Made by a program: the position numbers and the translations under genes. A stretch of DNA of 64,000 nt from Dendrophyllia cribrosa. Its lineage: Eukaryota; Cnidaria; Anthozoa; Scleractinia; Dendrophylliidae. The stretch is from NCBI GenBank assembly GCA_024195265.1, contig JAJLRJ010000008.1:26611932-26675931 (forward strand), written 5' to 3'. The stretch's first letter is position 1, and each line of letters opens with the position of its first letter. The notes beneath the pieces were generated by a model. That model was not told where the DNA came from. It saw only the letters and a program-made list of their open reading frames with translations, and ran no database searches. Below are positions 47,991 to 57,924 of this stretch, one piece after another.

Positions 47991-48751
47991 AAAAACAATT
48001 GCCGTGTATTATTCGCTTTTTACATTTCATTATGACATTATTATTGCCCAGGAATGTCAGTGTCTACCACCCCGCCGAGTCCATTCTAAAAATAGCTCAG
48101 TGTCTGGGAAGAAATTTAAGAATCGCCCGTCGCGCGAGAAAATACTTCGAAACGCAAGGAAAGGTTGTAGAAAATCCCACTTAATCTTAAAGATGATGTA
48201 TAAACTCTCCCGCTCACCTTCAAAAAATTGATAAATAAGAAAAATGAGATGGGGGTCTTAGTTTTCGTAATGAGCTTTCGTAATTACGAAAACTAAGACC
48301 CACCGGAAAAGTGAAAATCAATGAAAAGACGGGGGGTCTTAGTTTTCGGGGTCTTAGGTCTTAGGTCTTAGTTTTCGGGGTCTTAGTTTTCGTAACAACC
48401 TATAATTCTAACGGCTCTGGACAGCATGAAATCCTCCTATCAATGAGAGATATGATCAGATATAAATACGCCGAGATCAAAAGGTCAATGTCATGGAAGA
48501 GAACAAACTCATAGCTACTAGCTGTGAGCTAAAGGCGCAAATCTCTCAGACATCTCACTGGGAAAGCTTCATGCTGTTTCTAACATGGTATGTAGATACC
48601 AGTGAAAAGTTTCAGGTTTTAACGATGTTTTGCTTCCGATTTGGAAAGGTCACGCAATTCGTCACGCTATTTCAGATAAGCCGTGAAAATAAACAAAATT
48701 GAACCAGTTGAAAGTTATTTTTGCATCATACATGCTTATAAGCCGATTTAA

Positions 48752-49546
48752 GGTGGCTGAACACAGTTTCACTGTACCTATGCGTCATTCATTGTCATTT
48801 TAAAACCACTAACGTCTGAGCGCCCAAAATTGGCGAGGCATACGATTAAGCAACAAGCTATATATTTTGATATTTTTGTTGAGCTTTTAGGGTGTTGCCA
48901 TGGCAACACGGTGGATTGAAAATCAGCCTGCAATATTTGGTTTCTTTTATTTTCAGAAAATCTAGTCATTAGATTTTGTTCATCATTTGTCTCCAGTAAA
49001 CTCGTAAAAATATTCGCATGTTAACACTGGTCTCATGTAATTTTGACAGAGGGATCTTCCGTAATTTGTGGTTTAATATGTTTGCGTTTTGTAAAAATCT
49101 CCTCTGTTAGATTTCAAATTTTTGATGGCAGGTGAGTTCGGCATATTCGGAACTATTATTGTGCCAAATTTCGTGAAATTATAATGAGTAGTTTCGTAGA
49201 AATCGGCACGTTTCCGAGAAAAGTCGCTAAAACATCCAGTCACAATTTTTTGGTCAACTGCGCATGCGTTGCATTTGACTGGGTTCTCGATCCAAAGACA
49301 AAAACGACCAAAAAGGCAGTGTATTTCTTCAATGGTTCTATATATTATCTATTGATTCAACAAACATTTTTACGAACAAAAAATTGTTTGATTTTAAGAC
49401 GAAAAACAACACTTTCGCGATCCATGCTGAGCAAAATAAAATGATCGCGGAACAGGCGCCACGTTTGTTTTTCTCAAAACTCTGCGCGCGCTGACTCACG
49501 TAAGCAGCTGAAATTGAAGAGCGCGCGCAAACTGTGTTCAGCCACC
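48752..49546 (+). mobile_element. 795-bp TTAA-flanked element, copy A
   Basis: Terminal inverted repeat GGTGGCTGAACACAGTTT at both ends, with TTAA on each side (48748-48751 and 49547-49550), as for piggyBac-type insertion. The inside has no long credible frame (the 49184-49444 ORF is mirrored in copy B but has no known domain). Confidence 0.88.
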
Positions 49547-49550
49547 TTAA

Positions 49551-50346
49551 GGTGGCTGAACACAGTTTGCGCGCGCTCTTTTCAATTTCAGCTGCTTACG
49601 TGAGTCAGCGCGCGCAGAGTTTTGAGAAAAACAAACGTGGCGCCTGTTCAGCGATCATTTTATTTTGCTCAGCATGGATCGCGAAAGTGTTGTTTTTCGT
49701 CTTAAAATCAAACAATTTTTGTTCGTAAAAATGTTTGTTGAATCAATAGATAATATATAGAACCATTGAAGAAATACACTGCCTTTTTGCTCGTTTTTGT
49801 CTTTGGATCGAGAACCCAGTCAAATGCAACGCATGCGCAGTTGACCAAAAAATTGTGACTGGATGTTTTTGCGACTTTCCTCGGAAACGTGCTGATTTCT
49901 ACAAAACTACTCATTAGAATTTCACGAAATTTGGCACAATAATAGTTCTGAATATGCCGAACTAACCTGCCATCAAAAATTTGAAATCTAACAGAGGAGA
50001 TTTTTACAAAACGCAAACATATTAAACCACAAATTACGGAAGATCCCTCTGTCAAAATTACATGAGACCAGTGTTAACATGCGAATATTTTTACGAGTTT
50101 ACTGGAGACAAATGATGAACAAAATCTAATGACTAGATTTTCTGAAAATAAAAGAAACCAAATATTGCAGGCTGATTTTCAATCCACCGTGTTGCCATGG
50201 CAACACCTTAAAAGCTCAACAAAAATATCAAAATATATAGCTTGTTGCTTAATCGTATGCCTCGCCAATTTTGGGCGCCCAGACGTTAGTAGTTTTAAAA
50301 TGACAATGAATGACGCATAGGTACAGTGAAACTGTGTTCAGCCACC
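49551..50346 (-). mobile_element. 796-bp TTAA-flanked element, copy B, tail-to-tail with copy A
   Basis: Copy B is the near-identical inverse of copy A (a handful of differences over ~795 bp) and shares the central TTAA (49547-49550). Its outer TTAA is 50347-50350. Together the two make a 1.6-kb palindrome inside the right part of the outer foldback element. Confidence 0.88.
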
Positions 50347-50844
50347 TTAATGGAACTTATAGTGAATCCAATCGTTTGTGATGGGATTTTTGCGTAATTG
50401 GCCGTCAGCCGCTCAATACAATGTCTAATATTCGTCCGCTTTTAACTCTTGAATGAAATGCTCTGGCGCTTCAAAATTTGGCCCAGATGTGTAGTTTTAA
50501 ACCCTCTACAATTCCATAAACATTTTGGAATCGCAATCTGTTTTTCAATGCTTCCGGAATTTTGATATGAAGTACAACGTCGACAGTAGCGCAAATCATT
50601 ATGGGATATGTTGACATTTAAAAATGTTCTTGAACATGTTGAATGTGATCGAGATGTCTGTTGAATGTGATTGATAATTTACATATGTTGAATGTGAATG
50701 TGCTTGTTGAATGTGATGTGCTTGTTGAATGTGATCGAAATGACTGTTGGAATTGATTAATTTAGATATGTTGAATGTGAATGTGGTTGTTGAATGTGAT
50801 CGTTATCCTTGAATGTGATCAAATTTTGCACCATTTGGACTCGT

Positions 50845-51070
50845 CGTACCTTTTAGGGGTCAAAATTTGGAGATTGGTACCGCTTAGGGTACTAAAATCT
50901 AAAATGACCACCGTTAGAATTATCGCGGTACCTTTTAGGGTATGAGCCGAAAAAATATGAAAGAATTTGACATGCGTTGTTTAAGAATTGGTACCTCTTA
51001 GGGGTAAAAATTATTTTAAGCCACACGCATCAAACGAGATTCTGGTACCTTTTAGGGTGTTTTCGAAAAT
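50845..51070 (+). repeat. Spaced GGTACCTTTTAGGGT repeats
   Basis: Five variants of GGTACC(T/G)(T/C)TTAGGG occur near 50848, 50877, 50928, 50989 and 51043, with 28-61 bp between them, followed by a short GGGGG run at 51115-51129. The layout resembles the spaced CCCTTTCATATAC units of the block at 37.5-38.3 kb. Confidence 0.75.
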
Positions 51071-51149
51071 TTCCGACGAGCACCCCGTCATTTTTATATG
51101 GGAGTCCTCCCCCCCGGGGGGGGGGGGGGAACTGTTCAGTTCGGGCCCG

Positions 51150-51310
51150 GAAAGCTGTACAATACAATACAATAATCTTTATTTATACTCGAATTGAAGA
51201 TAGCAATAAGATGCTAATATCTCTATCTGTAATGTGAAGAATGTTTACCAATAAATATTTCGTTTTTGTTGATTTTGAAAGCTAAGCAATAAAATCTTAC
51301 GTTTACTACA
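51150..51310. repeat. Probable retroelement 3' tail
   Basis: ACAATACAATACAATAATCTTTATTTATAC starts with a 5-bp tandem tail like that at 37599, and an A+T-rich, non-coding stretch follows. Confidence 0.45.
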
Positions 51311-51600
51311 CAAATTAAGCTACTTTGCGGGCTAAAAACTTCATCGCCTTCCGTTAGAAACTACATTTAAAAAATAGCTTTCGGGTTCCAAAAGTCTTCG
51401 GGTGTTTCGAGACACGCACGCTGGCCCGGTTCTCGTGTATTTGCGACGTTGATTTTTGACATTGTAGAGATTTTCAAGACCTCGCCATGAGCATTTCCGA
51501 TTTGGAAGTTTTAAATAATTTTAAGGTAGATCATTTCCGGTAGGACATCGCACTCGCGCCCGATCGCCGCTTCAATTTACTTTATTTTTCCGGAAATTAC

Positions 51601-51738
51601 TAGCCTGCATGACAAGCGCTTTACGAGTCAAGAGAGGCGAGCGAAGCATTTCGCGCATCGCGCTCGTGTCGCGCTTCGCGCGAAATGCTTAGCTTCACTC
51701 GCCCCGCTTGGCTCATAAAGCGCCTGTCATGCAGGTTA
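51601..51738. mobile_element. 138-bp foldback MITE, 8-bp duplication
   Basis: TAGCCTGCATGACAAGCGC and its inverse GCGCCTGTCATGCAGGTTA enclose a GC-rich hairpin with repeated TTCGCGC. GAAATTAC is present at 51593-51600 and 51739-51746. Confidence 0.82.
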
Positions 51739-51784
51739 GAAATTACTGATAAATCCATTACAAACGGGAGTAAGGAGCCCTCGA

Positions 51785-51865
51785 GTCTGGACTCGAGTTC
51801 GAGTTCAAATTGGACTTCGAGTTAGACTTCGAGTTAGACTGAGTTAGACTTCGAGTTATCAATTA
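51785..51865 (+). repeat. TTCGAGTTAGAC tandem repeat
   Basis: Variants of a 12-bp unit, GAGTTAGACTTC, repeat about five times after CTCGAGTCTGGACTCGAG. Confidence 0.8.
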
Positions 51866-51930
51866 AATACATTCATATAATTTTAACTAAAAAATAAATG
51901 ACATACTTGGCCGGCCTGACTCTAAATTAA

Positions 51931-52100
51931 CGAGTCGTCTCTCGAGAGAAACGCGGTCGAGGGGAGCGCGAGGGATGACGTCTTTCCCTTTCCTTTTCCT
52001 CCTTCCTATCGGGTGACCCCCTTCGGTAGCGCTTCTCTCGTTCCGCGTCTATCCCACGCGCGTCTCCCGCGTCTTGCCTTGAGAGACGACTGGGGACGAG
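51931..52100. repeat. GC-rich inverted-repeat element
   Basis: CGAGTCGTCTCTCGAGAG at the left and CTTGAGAGACGACTGGGGAC at the right are inverted, with ACGCG motifs on both sides. Confidence 0.6.
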
Positions 52101-52904
52101 TCAGATACTTGGCTGTGCTTTCGGGCCGCGTCTGTGTGTGCCTGCCACACACGGATTGATTTCGGAGAGGTTCAATCGGATAAATCTATTGAAGAGTATT
52201 TTTGGTGCTGGACTCGCCAAATAAAGACAAGACGCCTTGAAAAGATAGATGAAGACAGGCCTGCGCGGACTTCCCACATGGTTTTGTGGTTGCGTTGCAA
52301 TCCAGCCTTCAATTTTGCTCTTACAAGCGTGTCTTTCAGAGATTTACCCCTCCTGTATGATATGATCGGAGGTTTTTTATCTCCTGTAAGTTAATGTTTA
52401 ACTTACAGGAGTATTATGTGGGCTAACATGCATTCTTTGTGCATTTTTGTTAGCAAAATTTTTGTTAGATACTATTAATAGACTTTTTAGTGAATTTGTA
52501 GGGACATTCTTGTTGCATTTTTGTTAGATACCATGATAAGAACACAAGAGCCGAGTAGCATATTTTTGTTAGTTAACAAAATTTCTCGCATTTTTGTTAG
52601 ATGCTATCAGGAGCCATAATCAGGGATTATGGCTCCTGATGCTATCAATGAACACAAGAGTCGAGTGGCATATTTTTTGTAAGTGGTTAGCGAGTGCACG
52701 TTTGTGGGCTGAGAAAGCGATATATTGATAGGTTGATTAGTTTACTGAGATTTAAGAGAACGTTAGAAGAGAGAGGAATTTATTTGACCGTATTTTATAA
52801 AAAAAATCAAGCTGTTAGCAAAATTTGTCGCATTTCTTTTTGGACATGAGAGTCGAGTAGCATATTTTTTGAAAGGGGTTTAGCGAGCGCAGGTTTGTGG
52901 CGCG

Positions 52905-55112
52905 ATGAAGCGATATATTCATAGTCACAATGGCGTCGTTACCATTCCGGAAAATTTGCCGCTTTCTAACCCAGAGAGGTCTGTTCTTAGTAAAGGTTTA
53001 AACTTTGTTCCTATAGCGAAACAAACCGACGAATTTTCAGTCAAACAAGATGTTGAAAAATTCCTTCGCCGCGTGCAATTAAGAGCTTTTTTCCACGACA
53101 AAGAAGACAATTCTAACACCTCGGAAAAAGATGTTTTTGAAACACTCAACATTCGCAAATCAAAATGGACTCCCCCAGAGGGCCAGTTTTCTTCTCTAGA
53201 TTTTTTCGTCAAAAAATGTCGTCACGATGTCCAAAAACTTAAATTTAACCGCCACACCAAAATTTCCAACCTTTCAACAGGAGAATGGGCAGCGCTCAAA
53301 AGTCTTAGCAAACGACGCGACATTGTTATCAAAGCGGCCGACAAAGGCGGGGCGGTAGTTGTTTGGCGGACCGACCTTTACCGACAAGAGGCTTTTCGGC
53401 AACTTTCTGACACCGCTTTCTATGCCAAAGTTGATAAAGATCTCACTTCTACCAACCAAAAAATTGTCAAAGAAACTATCCAAGACCTCATTACTAAACA
53501 ACAATTACCAGTTACCGCCAACAATCTCATCATCACTACTCCTAGAACCTCACGCGTTTATTTCAAACCTAAAATTCATAAACCAAACAATCCGGGCCGA
53601 CCAATTGTTTCCGCTTGTAGCTGTCCTACCGAACTAATTTCTAGCTATTTAGACAAAATCATGGCCCCCATTGTCAAATCACTACCCTCGTACATTAAGG
53701 ACACCAATCACGCACTCGAAATTTTCCGGGATTTCAGTTTTCCCAGCGAAAACAAATTAATTTTCACTATGGACATTACCTCTTTATATACCGTCATCCC
53801 CAATGACGAAGGACTTCAAGCACTAAAATATTTTTTCGACCAGCGCTCCATTCAAAACCCAAGCTCAGAAACACTGCTCCGCTTAGCCGAATTAGTTTTG
53901 ACACTTAACTGTTTTCCATTTTCCCAAAACTACTACAAACTAGTAAATGGAGTCGCCATGGGCACCAAAATGGGACCAAGCTACGCTAACCTTTTTGTAG
54001 GCCACATCGAAGACAAATTTTTTAATCAGTACCACGGAACCAAACCCGAACTCTACGGCCGCTACATCGATGATTGCATTGGCGCTACCTCTTCCAGTAA
54101 AGAGGAACTTAATCAATTCATAACTTCTGTCAATACTTTTCATCCCGCTCTAAAATATACCTGGGAAATTTCCGAAACCTCAGTCGCTTTTCTTGACATT
54201 AATATTTCAATCAACGGTAACAGTTTATCCACAAGTGTGCACTACAAACCTACAGATTCCCACAGTTATCTGTTACATTCATCCTCACATCCATCGCACG
54301 TTAAAAACGCCATTCCGTATTCTCAATTTCTCAGACTTCGACGTCTATGTAGTGATGACTCTGATTTTTCCAACAAATCAGAAGAAATGTGCCAGTTTTT
54401 CAAGAAACGTGGGTACCCTGACTCTGTTGTTAATACGGGCCAACAACGTGCACAACAGATCGACAGACAATCAGCACTACAAACGCCACAGAAGGAAGAG
54501 AACGAGAGAATTCCATTCACCCTCACTTTCCACCCACACAACAACACAGTCAAAAGCATCATTTTAAAAAATTTCAAATTACTCCAAAACGACCCCGAAA
54601 CTGGCAGAATTTTTTCACAACCCCCACTAATTTCATTCAAACGTGACAACTTTCTAGTTACGAGCGCACTGAAATCTGACGATGTACCGGGAACTTTCAA
54701 ATGCACACGCACACGATGTAACACTTGTCCTTTCATTCACAACGCGGACAAAATAACAGGACCCAAACGATCTATTAAAATCACTGATCGTTTTACATGC
54801 ACCTCCGTAAATGTTATCTACTGCATAACATGTACTTTTTGCAAAAAGATATACATTGGCGAAACAGGGAGAAGACTGGACGACCGTTTTCGTGAACATC
54901 TCCGAGACGTTGAAAAAAATGACAAAGACGCATCCAAACCAGTCGCGCGCCATTTTAATCTTACTAACCATTCTAAACAACACATGACAATCTGCGGCCT
55001 TTCCCTACACCAGGGTAACACAGAAAGCCGTAAAAACCTAGAACAAAAAATCATCTTTCAAATCGGCACTCTCAAACCCCACGGAATCAACGAACGCTTT
55101 TCATTCAACTAA
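52905..55112 (+). CDS. Penelope-like reverse transcriptase with GIY-YIG endonuclease
   Basis: A 735-residue open frame. Residues ~270-420 form the RT core: FTMDITSLYTVIPNDEG (motif A), GVAMGTKMGPSYANLFVGH (motif B) and RYIDDCIG (motif C, catalytic YIDD). AFLDINISINGNSL, VHYKPTDSHSYL and SSSHPSHVKNAIPYSQFLRL follow, as is usual for Penelope-like enzymes. Near residues 605-650 there is a Cys-rich linker (CTRTRCNTC, CITCTFC), then the endonuclease KKIYIGETGRRLDDRFREHL. The enzyme would nick target DNA and copy its RNA at the nick. Residues 1-7 (MKRYIHS) come from the target-site duplication, so the true N-terminus is missing and the ATG at 52905 is borrowed. Full-length relatives are usually somewhat longer. 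Catalytic residues look intact. Confidence 0.95.
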   Translation: MKRYIHSHNGVVTIPENLPLSNPERSVLSKGLNFVPIAKQTDEFSVKQDVEKFLRRVQLRAFFHDKEDNSNTSEKDVFETLNIRKSKWTPPEGQFSSLDFFVKKCRHDVQKLKFNRHTKISNLSTGEWAALKSLSKRRDIVIKAADKGGAVVVWRTDLYRQEAFRQLSDTAFYAKVDKDLTSTNQKIVKETIQDLITKQQLPVTANNLIITTPRTSRVYFKPKIHKPNNPGRPIVSACSCPTELISSYLDKIMAPIVKSLPSYIKDTNHALEIFRDFSFPSENKLIFTMDITSLYTVIPNDEGLQALKYFFDQRSIQNPSSETLLRLAELVLTLNCFPFSQNYYKLVNGVAMGTKMGPSYANLFVGHIEDKFFNQYHGTKPELYGRYIDDCIGATSSSKEELNQFITSVNTFHPALKYTWEISETSVAFLDINISINGNSLSTSVHYKPTDSHSYLLHSSSHPSHVKNAIPYSQFLRLRRLCSDDSDFSNKSEEMCQFFKKRGYPDSVVNTGQQRAQQIDRQSALQTPQKEENERIPFTLTFHPHNNTVKSIILKNFKLLQNDPETGRIFSQPPLISFKRDNFLVTSALKSDDVPGTFKCTRTRCNTCPFIHNADKITGPKRSIKITDRFTCTSVNVIYCITCTFCKKIYIGETGRRLDDRFREHLRDVEKNDKDASKPVARHFNLTNHSKQHMTICGLSLHQGNTESRKNLEQKIIFQIGTLKPHGINERFSFN

Positions 55113-55360
55113 TCTACATTTGTTTTTCACGTCACCAAATTTCCACCAATAGCGTAGCTCCACCGCTTACTATATAAAACCACACACTACCCACAATTCC
55201 TTGATTCGCTCCGACGAAGGGCTAGCGCTCGAAACGTCAGCTATTTGAATCTTTTTACGGTGGTCAATTTACCTTATCGACTCAGTCGATAAAACTAAAT
55301 TCTCGTGTTTCATCCCCCCACCGACGCAGCACCACAGTTTCTCTAGAAACTAACCCCATT
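52925..55360 (+). mobile_element. Penelope-like retroelement, 5'-truncated, 14-bp target duplication
   Basis: CGATATATTCATAG lies at 52911-52924 and again at 55361-55374, so the inserted piece is 52925-55360 (2,436 bp). It holds an open RT/GIY-YIG frame to 55112 and a 248-bp 3' UTR. The UTR includes the TCCGACGAAGGG...GAAACGTC motif and ends AACTAACCCCATT. Exact duplication and an unbroken frame point to a recent insertion. The 5' end (promoter, N-terminus and any upstream repeat) is missing. Confidence 0.92.
55204..55245 (+). ncRNA. Hammerhead-ribozyme-like motif in the Penelope-like 3' UTR
   Basis: CCGACGA, a short stem (GGGC / GCTC, one G-U pair) and GAAACGTC follow the order of a hammerhead core (CUGANGA-stem II-GAAA-GUC). 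The first box has C in place of U, and helix III is nearly absent. Penelope-like elements are known to carry hammerhead motifs with a tiny helix III. The same motif is kept in the truncated copy at 6796-6836. Self-cleavage is unproven. Confidence 0.45.
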
Positions 55361-56204
55361 CGATATATTCATAGCTTGATTTAGTTAACTGAGACTTTAG
55401 ACAACGTTACAAGAGAGAGCAATTTATTTGGCCGTATTTTATCAAAAATTCAAGCTCTCGTTATTTTGTTTATTCTGAATTAGAGTGATTTATTTGTGAA
55501 AAATGGCTAGGATTTTTTTTTCTCTGCGCGTATACACAGTATTAGCGTTGCTTTCCTCTTTGTTAACTCCTGTACGAGCGCGCGTTTGTGGCCTGACAAA
55601 GCCATATATTCATACGAAAGTTGAGACATCCTTACCGCTTATCTCAATAAAGGTCAATGAACAGGTCGATTTTAATTAAATGCGCATAAAAAAACAAAAT
55701 AAATATTTCCAGAATTTCTAAATAAACTAAAATAGATATTTTCAAACGAAAGGAATTGTGAAATATAGGACCATATAGGTTTGGGTTATTAGAATTCGGA
55801 TTTTTTAAGTTTAGGTATTAGTACAAAACGCGTTTTTAGAGGAAAATATAAGAACATATGTTATATTCATGATATTTTAGAAAATAAGTATTTGATATCA
55901 AAGATGAAATCTGAACACTTAAGGAAAGAAGCCGACGCATTTTGCCTGTGTCGCGATTTATGTTGAAATTGGGTCAGCTTTCAAGCCGCTTGTGAACTAC
56001 TTTTATCAACGAATGATCCAACAGCCTTTTCTCTAACATGTCATTCGCAAACAAAATGTGAAGCTATGCAAGGATTTGGGAATAGGTTCCATTTCCACAA
56101 AATGCACGACTGTTTCATGGAATTCTGTTAATTACTCGAGAATGCACCGAAGACAGCCAAAGAGTAAGTGTGCAATTTAGCTTTGTTTACATGATTCGCG
56201 ATCG

Positions 56205-56725
56205 GTGTTTTAAGCTGCGTTCACATTAAAGCCGAAACATGTTTAGAGTAAACATGTTTCAACTAAACATGTTTCGCGTAAACGTGTTTGTTCTGGCATT
56301 GTTCACATCAGATGTCGGTTTCAAACACGTTTCATGCATGGTTGAATCATTTATGCTGTTTTGCGATGCAATACGCTTAAAACCATTCTCATTCAGTTTT
56401 GCGGCAATGTTCTACCATATGTTTTGTTTCCTTCCCATTACCGCTAATTGTCGTTGTATTTCCTCGTCTGCCCATACTTCGACTAGACATTTGGCTTCAT
56501 AAAAGCTCCAATTTTGGTTCTTTTGCACACTCGTGTCTTCTCCGCATCCATCCGCCATTTTGAATGTGAGGTAGTTTCAATCATGATTAGACTAATCATG
56601 TTTCAATCATGATTCGCGCAATGCACTGCTTGATGTGAACACTTTTTATGATGAAACATGTTTCATTCGTGATCAGACTAATCATGTTTCGACCTAGTGT
56701 GAACACAGCTTTAAACACTTATAGG
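56205..56725. mobile_element. MITE with GTGTTTTAAGCTGCGTTCAC ends and AAACATGTTT motifs
   Basis: The ends are inverted with a few changes (GTGTT..AAGCTG.GTTCACA.TA / TAGTGTGAACACAGCTTTAAACAC). Near both ends the palindrome AAACATGTTT or AATCATG-TTTC repeats three to four times, separated by short spacers. The ORF at 56239-56502 is a by-product of the repeats. Confidence 0.7.
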
Positions 56726-57239
56726 CCACTTTTATAGCTGCATACTGGTTTGTGAGAGTAAAGGACTATACAAAACAACAGTGTTATCACTGAATGTGAA
56801 AATTTATTGTGAAATGCGGACGAACCGTTTCATAATGAAAACAGCGATGGCCCTTGCCGTGAAACATGCTTCAGAAGAAAGATTCGGTGAGCGACATGCC
56901 ACCGCTGTTAGTTGTACTGTTCCTGACAGTATTTATAAATGTCTCGTTTATATTAAGAAATACAAACCAAATAAATGTAAATAATAATCAGTCAATATAC
57001 ATGTATTGCTATCATTTTAATGTAAAAATTTTGTGAGAAGTTGCATAATATGAGGATTCTAACTTGGTAAAGTGGTTGATTTTAATGTAAAAAATTGTGC
57101 TTATCTCATGAATTAAATGAGAGGAAATTTAGAAGCATATTGTCATACCTGTAGAATATCAGGGTTTTTATGTTGCAGTTATTAAAGAGTATTTGGATGG
57201 TACATGTACTTGAATGAAACCAAATTATGAAATTCTTAT

Positions 57240-57345
57240 GTAAAGGTCCAGGGCCCGGTTGCATAAGGCGACTTAAGATTAAATGGGATTTTTTGCAACC
57301 ATTCTCTGTGTTTCTGAGGATTTTCTTGCGCGTTATCATGGATAG
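57240..57345 (-). repeat. Copy of a repeat also present near 48090-48190
   Basis: Minus strand GCGCAAGAAAATCCTCAGAAAC, GAATGGTTGCAAAAAATCCC and TTTAATCTTAAG match the plus strand at 48130-48195, then TCGCCTTATGCAACCGGGCC. This is a decayed interspersed element. Confidence 0.5.
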
Positions 57346-57924
57346 CTCGACCGAAGATGCATTAACGAGTACACTCTTTTTTTATTTATAAGAAAGTTGA
57401 GGCTGAACTTGGCGAATATACCCAAGGCTGAGATTTTCTTTTTAAGTACATTTTCTGCGTGTTGATGGAAAATAAATACAATAAAATCACATAATATTTT
57501 AAATGAACTTTAATATACCTGTACCATTGAAAAGTGTGGTAAATTCTTTCCTTTTTCAACCAAAACGACAAAAACTAGTACTAGACATGAATATGATCGA
57601 CATATCAGCAATTCGGATAAAAGGTACAAAAGATATCCATGACAGTTGGTCGTTTTTATAATATTCTATAGGAAGTCTGTAGACGTCCATGAATGAGGGC
57701 GGTAAACAATGCAATAACGTGTAAGTCTGTGAGTGTGTACCTAAAATGTAAAAAAATAAATATAAAGACACGGGTGTCGTGGAGGCTTCATGAAATACTA
57801 TACTCTGTAATCTAAGAATGTACACAAAAATATTTTTAGCCTAGAGTCGGCAAAAAAAATAAGAATATGCAGCCTGCTGGGCATCTCGTGTTGTTTTCTG
57901 CCGTCCGCTGCTTTATGAGACGAG

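Larger units (their letters stand above)
40699..48401. mobile_element. 7.7-kb composite element, AGGTTGTTACGAAAACTAAG ends, 8-bp duplication
   Basis: Ends AGGTTGTTACGAAAACTAAG are inverted at 48401, followed inward by several CCCCGAAAACTAAGACC copies. ATAATTCT is duplicated at 40691-40698 and 48402-48409, which suggests hAT-like 8-bp duplication. Without the nested Mutator-like element (40756-46996) it would be about 1.45 kb and non-coding; half of that is the MITE 47199-47990. Confidence 0.8.
40027..50838. mobile_element. Outer foldback element with TTGAATGTGATC-rich arms, split by later insertions
   Basis: CCAAATGGTGCAAAAT at 40027 is inverted at 50838. The ~285-bp outer arms (to about 40310; from about 50565) carry many spaced copies of GATCACATTCAACA / TGTTGAATGTGATC, ending at GCGCTACTGTCGACG. 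A second inverted pair follows inside (about 40351-40460 and 48405-48517: TTGATCTCGGCG, GGATTTCATGCTGTCCAG, GCCGTTA). Take out the 7.7-kb element and the two TTAA elements and what is left is one palindrome of about 1.5 kb. Confidence 0.72.
52540..55660 (+). repeat. Diverged ~200-bp direct repeat units flanking the Penelope-like element
   Basis: Units share GAGTCGAGTAGCATATTTTTT, TTTGTGGC...AAGC(G/C)ATATATTCATA, TTTATTTG(G/A)CCGTATTTTAT and TCAAGCT. Copies start near 52650, 52848 (continued after the Penelope-like element at 55361) and, in part, 55570. The Penelope-like element is inserted within the second unit. Confidence 0.65.

Noticed and set aside
47171..48030. Phe/Ile-rich and Asn/Glu-rich ORFs
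   Set aside because: They are translations of the CATTTT/AAAATG repeat in the hairpin arms.
49184..50055. Mirror ORFs (86 and 115 residues) sharing SSFVEI.TFPRKVAKTSSHN
   Set aside because: The identity comes from the two inverted DNA copies; no known domain and no sign of protein-level conservation.
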